Assembly: GCA_039583875.1 (NCBI GenBank)
Contig: CM077158.1
Span: 241,103,447 to 241,167,446 of the forward strand
Direction of reading: 5' to 3'
DNA length: 64,000 nucleotides
From: Platanthera guangdongensis
Lineage: Eukaryota > Streptophyta > Magnoliopsida > Asparagales > Orchidaceae
The translations under genes were made by a program, and so were the position numbers. The stretch's first letter is position 1. Each line of letters opens with the position of its first letter. This document shows positions 27,901 to 36,900 of the stretch, in pieces. The notes beneath the pieces are model-generated. The model saw only the letters and a program-made list of their open reading frames with translations, was not told where the DNA came from and did no database searches.

Positions 27901-30900
27901 TCTCAACAACTGCATGCCCTCATCTATTTTCAACTTCGTCACGTCTTTCTCAATCTTATTTTTCAACGAACGTCCCTTCTTCTTGACTCACTGAGTCTTT
28001 GGCTGCATTTGTTTGCTCACCACCCGGGACCCCCCGTGGACAAGTTGGCTCCTCGTGCCACTCAATATATGTTTGTTGGTTATTTGTGTGCCCAGAAGGG
28101 GTACGTATGTTACTCCTCTTCTACTCAAAAGACCGTTATGTTTGCTTATGCAACATTTTTTGAGAACCAACCATTCCAATTCCATCACCCTTCCACATCG
28201 GTTATGTCGATCCCTGCTATACCATGTTCCTTTGTTCCTACCCACTCTTCACTTCCTCTACTTCTGAAACCACCACTCACCATGGTCCCTCCTCTTTGAG
28301 TCTACACTCGGCGTCCTCCTCGATCCGGAGTATAGATCCCACTCCCACATATTGTTGATGGTTCACACGTTGCTAATTTGACACCATCATCTACTGCTCG
28401 TCCACTTTCTAATTATGTATCATTGCATCGTCTCTCCTTTGACCAACGCAGGTTTATGACCTCTTTGTCTTCTATTTGCATCCCCTCTTCTATGTAGAAG
28501 GCCCTTCAGTATCCAGAACGGCGGACAACAATAGATGAGGAAATGGTTGTGCTTTGGGCCAACCATACTTGGGACCTCGTTCCTCATCCTCATAATCAGT
28601 CTATGATAAGTTGTAGGTTTTCATCGTGAAACATCATTCTGATGGGACGATTGATTGCCTCAAGCTCCATCTTGTTGACATAGACTTTACTCAACAATAC
28701 GGTCTTGATTATGCGGAGACATTTTCTCCAATTACAAAACTCAACACCGTCCGGATTTTAATTTCTCTTATCGTCCATCGTCATTGGTCGTTGCATCAAC
28801 TTAACATCAAGAACATATTCCTTAATGGGGATCTTATGGAGACTGTGTGCATGCAATAACCTCTTGGTTATGCAACCACGGGAGAGTCACTAGTTTGTCA
28901 TCTGAAAAAATCTCATTATGGCCTCAAACAGTCTCCACGGGCATGGTTTGATAAGTTTAGCCAAGTGGTTCGTCATTGTGGCTTCACCCGGAGCTGGGCA
29001 GACTTTTCATTGTTTATTTGCAGACGTTCATCAAGCACAGTGATTTTTTTGGTCTATGTTGATGACATTCTTGTCATGAGTGATGATCGTCCTGACATTA
29101 CTCAAATCAAGAAACACTTAGCCTCTCAATTCCAAACTAAATATTTGGGATGGCGTTGATATTTCTTGGAGATTGACATAGCCCGACGACCTGATGGTCT
29201 AGTCCTGTCTCGACAAAAATATTGTCCCGATCTACTTCATGATGTTGGCTACTTTGGATGCAAGCATGTAGAAACACCTATGAATGTCAAACACCAGCTC
29301 TATGCTCATGGTTCGGACTCTAATCAACTTCTCCCAAATTTAGAGAATTATCGTCGTCTTGTTGGCAAGCTTATTCATCTTACTGTCACATGACCTGATA
29401 TATCCTTTGTGGTCGGTGTGATCAGTTGCTTCATGTCCGCATCTTCAGGAAGTGGAATGTATTCTTAGATATTTGAAGAATGCTCTGGATTAAGGATTGG
29501 TGTAAAATCCTTCCACTTCTTTGTCTCTCATTCCATATTGTGATGTTGATTGTGTTAGGTCTCTCTATGATCGTCGATCCACAAGTGGTTACAGCATATA
29601 TTTTGGTGAAATTTGGTTATCTGGCGAAGCAAGAAGCAAACTATGGTTGCTTGCTCCTCTGCTGAAGCAGAGTATTGTTCTATAGTCACCGCTATTTCAA
29701 AACTCATATGGCTAGAAAGTATCCTTACTGATTTAGGAGTCAAACTTTCATCACCGATCGTTATCTTCTGCGATAACCAAGCTACTATCCATGTATCTGA
29801 AAAATATTGTGTTTAATGAGTGCACAAAACACATTGAAGTCGACTACCATTTTATTCTAGAAAATGTTCAACTTCGAATATTAATTTTGCGGCATGTGAT
29901 GACTACAAATCAAGTTTCAGATATTCTCATTAAGGTCTTGTCTTGCTCACTATATCGGCAGTTTTTTACCAAGTTTGGCACCTGCGACTTGTATGCTTCA
30001 GCTTACGAGGGAGCGTTGGAGAAGGCCCATAAATAGTTTATTTATATACATTGTACTTAGCTCATGTATAATGGCCCATTGGACTTATTCCTCTCTTAGG
30101 CTCCTTTAGTCCCACATCTTGGGTTCATTTTTAGCTCCTCCTTTTCTATATATAAGGAGCATCTTGTACATGTGTTAGAATAATAAAATTCAAGGAGAAT
30201 AATTTATATTTGCCTCTTTTTATTCTCTAATTTCTTATTTCACACAAGCACCAACCTCTTCCACCATCTCAAGATCTATAATAGAAATTGTATATTGCTA
30301 TGATTCAGTCCTCAAATATGTCATACACTTATTGATGTACATAACTCTCATCATCATCACATGTAGCAAATTCAAGATCGATACGTGATGGATGCCTACA
30401 AATAAAGTTATGCAACACCAAAGTCGCCACGAAAACAAAACAAAGTTTTTTGAAAGAGTAGTTCGGCATATCTCTCGGAATTGCACATTTCTTTTTCCAC
30501 GTACCACGTACCCTCTCAATTACATTGTGAAGAATTAAGTTTACTATGATTGAAAATCTCACAATAAGCTTGGATTGGATGTGAACCACAAGTGAAATTA
30601 TAAAACGGTTTTAAATACCCTCTTTGCATTTCCAGTATACACTAAGTAATATTTAACTATAAAATTATAAAATATTATTTTCATATAGATTTGAAATACA
30701 ACCCCTTACAAGAAGTTAAAATTGGGCATATAATTTTGCTTGATTAAAATTTGACTATCATAAATATAACCCTCACACCCCTCCACAGCAAATGTGAAGC
30801 ACATGTAGAAGCCGCAAATGGTCATAACATTTTGAGTGGTTGTTAATAGTTGCATTTAATAGAAAATGATACCGTGCACTGCAACTAATTAGTGCTAATA

Positions 30901-33900
30901 GAAAATGATACCGTGCACTGCAACTAATTAGTGCTAATAGTTGCATTTAATAAAACAGTTCACTTGATCAAGAATGTTTAGAAAATCCCTTTTGAATGTC
31001 AGATAGAAGGTCCAAAAAAGGGGATTTTCCACTTCCTGCAATAAAGACTAATAATATTATCATCGCAATTATTGGTGCTGGCATCATTTTGAAATTCTTC
31101 ATGGTATTTTACTTGGAAAACTTCTAGCTTTCATTCCATCACCTTTCAATTCATCATATGCAGAATTAAGAGTTGAAGATGATGATGATGATTAATAAAA
31201 TTATATTTTTCATGACTATGGAGTCCTTCGCCACAAGAAGGGTGCTTGAAGAAGTGACCAAACATGTCATCTCACCAATTTGATTCAAACTTTATGTTTT
31301 TCATACTCCATGTCTCTACCTCTATCCACTTTCCCTGATATTAAGCTAAAATTTGGAGAAGAAGGAAGGGAGAAATCCTAATACATTATGTGGGACTAAT
31401 ACAAGGAGAGAGAAAGAAGAAATAACATGTGCCCTTAAATGGGCTTTTCTAACACTCCCCCGCAAGCTGGAGCGTACAAGTCGTAGGCACCAAACTTGGA
31501 TAAGAACTGATAGTATAGCGGCCTGGAGAGAGCTTTCGTCAAGATGTCTGCAACTTGGTCGGTAGCAGGAACATGCTCCAAATCTATCTTCTTTGACTGT
31601 ACGTCTGTACCTTTTCTCGGATAAAGTGACAGTCAACTTCGATATGCTTTGTTCGTTCGTGAAAAACCGGATTCTTGGCAATATGAATTGCTGCCTGACT
31701 GTCGCAAAATAAGATTGCCGGAGATGATAGACGAACACCTAAGTCTCCCAGAAGGCCTTCAAGCCAGGTTAGCTCAGAGACAACAGCAGCCATAGCCCGG
31801 TACTCGGCTTCGGCAGAGGAACGCGCAACCACATTCTGTTTCTTGCTACGCCAAGTTATGAGGTGTCCACCAAAGTAAGTACAGAATCCAGTTGTGGAGG
31901 GTCTATCATCAATAGATCTTGCGTAGTCAGCGTCAGAATACGCGACAAGAGATAGAGATGTGGAAGGCTTGTACACGAGTCCTTGTCCGGGGGCGATCTT
32001 GAGATATCGAAGGATGCGCTCAACAACTTGAAGATGAGATGTCCGAGGAGCGTGCATGAAACGGCTCACAACTCCCACAGCAAATGAGATGTCTGGTCGA
32101 GTCACCGTAAGCTAGATCAGCTTCCCAACCAAGCGTCTGTAATATTCCAGATTTGTAAGCAGCTTGTCAGAGTCAGCTATGGGCCGAGAGCTTGTGATTT
32201 GCGTCCATAGGAGTCTCCGCAGGTTTGCACCCAGAATAACCTGCATCACGAAGGAGGTCCATACAGTACTTCCTTTGAGATAACACAAGACCATCAGGGC
32301 GTCGGGCGACCTCGAGCCCAAGAAAGTACCGAAGGTTGCCCAGATCTTTGGTTTGAAAGGCAGAATTCAACTGTGTCATGATCTGTTGTATTCCTGCCGT
32401 GTCGTTGCCAGTAATCAGGATATCATCAACGTAGACCAGAAGAATCACAGTCCCGGTTGACCGATGTCGGGTGAAGAGAGAAAAATCAGCCGAGCTCCGA
32501 GTGAAGCCACTAGCACATACCACCTTACTGAACTTTTCAAACCACGCACGCGGGGACTGTTTGAGACCATAAATGGATTTCCTAAGGTGACATACCAAAG
32601 TCTCCCCCGTGGTTTCAAACCCGGGAGGCTGCTGCATATAAACTGTCTCCTGTAGATCGTCGTTGAGGAAGGCATTCTTAATATCCAGCTGATAAAGTGG
32701 TCAGTGACGATGAACAGCCAAGGAGAGAAGAACGCGGACCGTGTTCAATTTGGCCACGGAGAGAAGGTTTCCTCGTAATCAAGGCCATGTTGCTGAGTAA
32801 ACCCCCGTGCCACAAGACGGGCCTTCAGACGGTCGATAGTGTCATCCTCCGCATGTTTAATGACAAAAATCCATTTGCAGCTAACAGAGGTGTGGCCAGC
32901 AGGAAGAGGAACCAGATCCCAGGTCTGGTTAGCCCAGAGAGCCCGCATTTCATCGTGCATAGCAGCCCGCCATCCTGGGTGGTGAAGCGCCTCCTGCACA
33001 TTGTTAGGTATAGAAATAGAGGAAAGGGAGGTGGCAAATGCGTAGAGAGGCGGCGTTAGCCGATGTAGAGAGACGTAGTTGGCCAAGGGATGAGCTGTAG
33101 AGACGGGAGCGTGATCTACCGCAGCCGAACTATCGCTGGCATCAGGGAGCTGGGTCACGGGAGCATCCTTGGATGGGCGACGAGAGTAGACACGGATTAG
33201 TGGTGGAGGAACCCGAGGAGGAACGGGGGGAGAGGAGGAAGAAGACGGCACAGATGGCGTGACCGGTACAACAGGCCGGGGAAGAGAGGGAGCAGAAGAC
33301 GAGGTGGTGCTGGGTAAGTGGAAGGGCTGGTCTTCGCAGAAGGTGACATCCGCAGAAACGACCAGTTTGCCGGTAGTAGGAGAGTAGCAGACGTACCCCT
33401 TTTGAGTGCGGGAGGAGCAAGGTTGTAGATGTCGAATGTCGGGGTCATGTCGGTTTGGGTATGAAATGTCGTATGTCGGATTGCGGGGGATATATTGGGG
33501 ATATTTTACAATATCGGATTTTAATATTTAAATAAAGATTACATTATTTATAAACATATTTTTTGCAAATAAGTAAAAATGTACAGACAAATAACTATAA
33601 CAATGTATAGACAAATAAGTATTTATAACATTTTCTTTGAAATAATTTTGAAAGATAAATGACAAGCACATGTAATTATGTAAAGTTGGAGGGGAGTTTT
33701 TCTTAGCACAGGAGAAACAAAAATCACTGTAGATTTACACAAGAAAAGTTATAAACTTAGCTATTGCAAGACAAAAACCTAACTATAGCATAAATAAGAA
33801 TCTTACAGTAACACAAGTTTAATAAAACTTTTTGATCTTATGAGTTGATCAATATAATAACTCCAAATAAAACTTTCAATTGTCATAAAAAAAGAAGAAA

Positions 33901-36900
33901 GAAGAAGGGGGCTTACAGTGGAGTGAAGTAGTAGAAACCCTAAAGCCCGGCATCGACTCCTCGCGTCCTCGCCTGCGATGCCAATTCGTAGAAAGCCCAG
34001 CGTCGTCGTCTACTCCTCGTCTGCGATGCTGATTCGTTGCCTCGTCACCGAGAAGGAGCTGTCGAGTGTCGACCACTCCGCCAGAGCGACTCTCCCGTAA
34101 AATTTAGTGTAGAGAGAGAAATGATGAATGCGTGAAATGACTCGTGAAGTAGAAAAATATGGGTCTCGTGAACTTTGTTTTTTTATATATTAAATATAAT
34201 AACTGAAATATCGGGTTAGAGATATATCGATATATCGGGATATATCGCCGTTTTTTTACAAAATGATATTTTTGTCAAACAAATCGATTTCGTTGCGGTT
34301 TGCACTCAAAACTTTTATGTAGGCCGACATGTCGGACATGTCGGCTGATATCTACAACACTGGGGAGTAGCCAACAAACATATACTTGGCGGCCCGAGGA
34401 GCAAGTTTGTCAGGAGAAGGGCCAAGAAGGTGGACATAACAAATACACCCGAAGATCCGTGGTGTGAGAGAGGTGAGGGGGATGGAGGGATAGAGGAGTT
34501 GGATGGGTGAGGTAAAATCAAGGACAGAGGAGGGAAGGCGGTTGATGAGATGACAGGCGGTGGAAACAGGAAAGTTCCAATATTCGATGGGAACGTGCAT
34601 TTGGAACATAAGAGAGCGGGCAACATCGAGAAGATGACGATTTTTGCGTTCTACCACCCCGTTTTGCTGAGGGGTATACGCACATGAAGTTTGATGGATG
34701 ACACCAAAGTCAGTGCAGATATTGGAGAAGGCACGACTCATATACTCCCGCGCATTATCAGTGCGAATTACTTTGAGAGGGGTGGCGAACTGCGTACGCA
34801 TCTCAAGTAAAAAAGGCGTGAAAGACAGGGAAATTCAGTGCGATCATGTAGTAAATAGAGTCACGTGGTACGGGAGTAATCGTCAATGAACGTGACAAAA
34901 TACCGAAAGCCAAAAATACTAGGGATTCTATAAGAACCCCAAACATCAGAATGAACTAACGATAAGGGAGTAGTACTCATGGTACAGGCAGGGGGGAAAG
35001 AGGAACGATGTTGTTTGTCGTAGACACAAGATTCACAGGAGAACTCCTGTAAAGGTATATCAGGAAGAGCCCGCTTGAGAATCGGAAGGGGAGCATGTCC
35101 AAGGCGGCAATGTCAATCAACAGTGGAGATGGTGAGGAGAAGAGTTGGTGGGATATCCAAGATGTACAACCCATTTACCAGCTGCCCCTTACCAATGGTA
35201 CTCCGGGTGCGGCGATCCTGCATAAGAAAAGAAGAGGGTGAAAATGTAATACAACAGTCAAGATCGTGTGTGAGACGACTAACGAATAATAAATTGAAAG
35301 GAGACCCCGAAACGTGAAGAACCGAGGAAAGAGAAAGGGTTGGCGTAAGCTGAAGAGCAGCGGAGCCAAAGACTGGGAGGGTGTCACCGTTGGCCACAGT
35401 GATGCGAGCAGGATGAGGCGTTTGGAGATACGCTGGGGGCTTCTGCGAGGTGATATGGTGAGTAGCGCCGGAATCAACGATCCAACAAGGATGATGAGAG
35501 AGACAGGTGATACCCTCCGTAGAGGACACAACAGAGGTGACAGCTGAATCATCAGGCGTCATGCGGTGAGCAGAAGAAAAGACCGGGCGGCTAGCAGAGA
35601 TGAGGCCGGGAGGCTAGCAGAGAGGAGGTCGGGCGGCTAGCAGAGAGGAGGCCGGGCGGCGAGCAGAGAGGAGGTCGGGCGGCTAGCAGAAAGGAGGTCA
35701 GGAGGCTAGCAGGAACAGACCGCGGCGGACTGGAGCCGGGCGAGGCGAGTAGAGGCAGACCGCAGCGGTCAGAGAGAGGCCACGCAAACAGAGAGAGGTC
35801 GCAGCGGGCAGAGACAGGCCGCGCGGACAGAGACAGACCGCAGTGAGCAGAGACAGGCCGTGAACAGAGAGGTCCGCAGCGGGTAGAGACAGGCCGCGCG
35901 GATAGATAGGGGAAGAGCCGGAGGAGACCGCGACCAAGATGCAGGTGAGAGCGGAACAACCCGCACGGTCAGGCGGACCAGAGAACTGAGGAGAAGAAAC
36001 CCGCAAGGAGAGAGACTCAAGCGGAGAGAGAAGAGACCGCAGCGACCAACAAGAACCCGCAGAAGAGACAGGTCGCAGGAGGCCGGGCGGGTGGCGAGCA
36101 GAAGAGAGCAGAAAAAGGCCGCAGCAGTTAGAGATGAAGGGGCAGGCCGCAGCGAATCGGAGTAGGCCGCAGCGAATCGGAGTAGGCCGCAGCAAGCAAG
36201 GGAGTCCGGTGCGAGCGGGTAGCAGGAGGAAGGGTGGAGAACAAGCCGTAGGCAAGCCGCAGCGCAGGAGAACAGGCCGCGAGAGTTAGAGCGGTCTGGA
36301 GGAGAGAGAGGTAAGGTGGGCCCACGGAGAAGAAGAGGGAGGGAAGGCTATAAAATGACGGAGGGGAGGGGTGGAACCACGGAAAGAGGAGTTCAAGGGA
36401 GAGGAGGAGCGGAGCGGACAGACCGGCAGGCCGTAGGAGGCCGAGCGGGTAGCGGACAGAAACAGTCTGCGCGGATTGAGAAAGAAAGGCCGCTCAATTC
36501 GAACTGGCTCTGATACCATGGTATCAGAGGAGAAGGAAAATGGAAGGTGCAAGTTTTATTCATCCACATAGGGGCAATATATAGGATTACAACATGACAC
36601 CCAACACCGATAGGCGGTGTGGGACTAAACTCAACATATAGTAAAATACTAACTCTAACAGTAACAATATTCTTTCCTAGGAAAAATATAAATAGCTAAA
36701 ATTTGGTAACAATATTCTTTCCTAGGAAAAATATAAATCAGCCGCCCACTCTGCACATCCTATCTATCAAATTTCCAAAAGCAACACTGAAAACGTATAA
36801 CATCAATCCGGAACAATCTTCAGGACAACGCAATATTAATTAAATCATAATTGATTAACTCTAAATTCAAGACACTGAAAAACTTCCACTTCAAACTCTA

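Larger units (their letters stand above)
20177..30246 (+). mobile_element. Outer Ty1/copia element interrupted by another copia
   Basis: Truncated 5' LTR (20177-20246), primer site TGGTATCAGAGCT (20247), leader, gag, zinc knuckle, protease and the first part of integrase run to 22664. The rest resumes at 27786 and ends in the 3' LTR (30014-30246). The integrase frame joins across the inner element: ...YTPTLQQN before it and [15 protein letters not shown] after it. All domains carry stops or frameshifts. Confidence 0.88.
31355..36660 (-). mobile_element. Ty1/copia element, antisense, gag-less, with dissimilar LTRs
   Basis: On the complement: 5' LTR (36660-36519), primer site TGGTATCAGAGCC (36518-36506), a GC-rich repetitive leader (36505-35563), protease, pre-integrase, integrase, a hAT insertion (34362-33418), RT, RNase H, purine tract gcgggggag and 3' LTR (31454-31355). 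Both LTRs start TGTTAGA, but their bodies do not align. No gag frame lies between leader and protease. It is sense relative to ATG12. Confidence 0.85.

Noticed and set aside
35698..36255. 185-codon antisense frame in the copia leader
   Set aside because: Same repeat-driven low complexity; no gag features.
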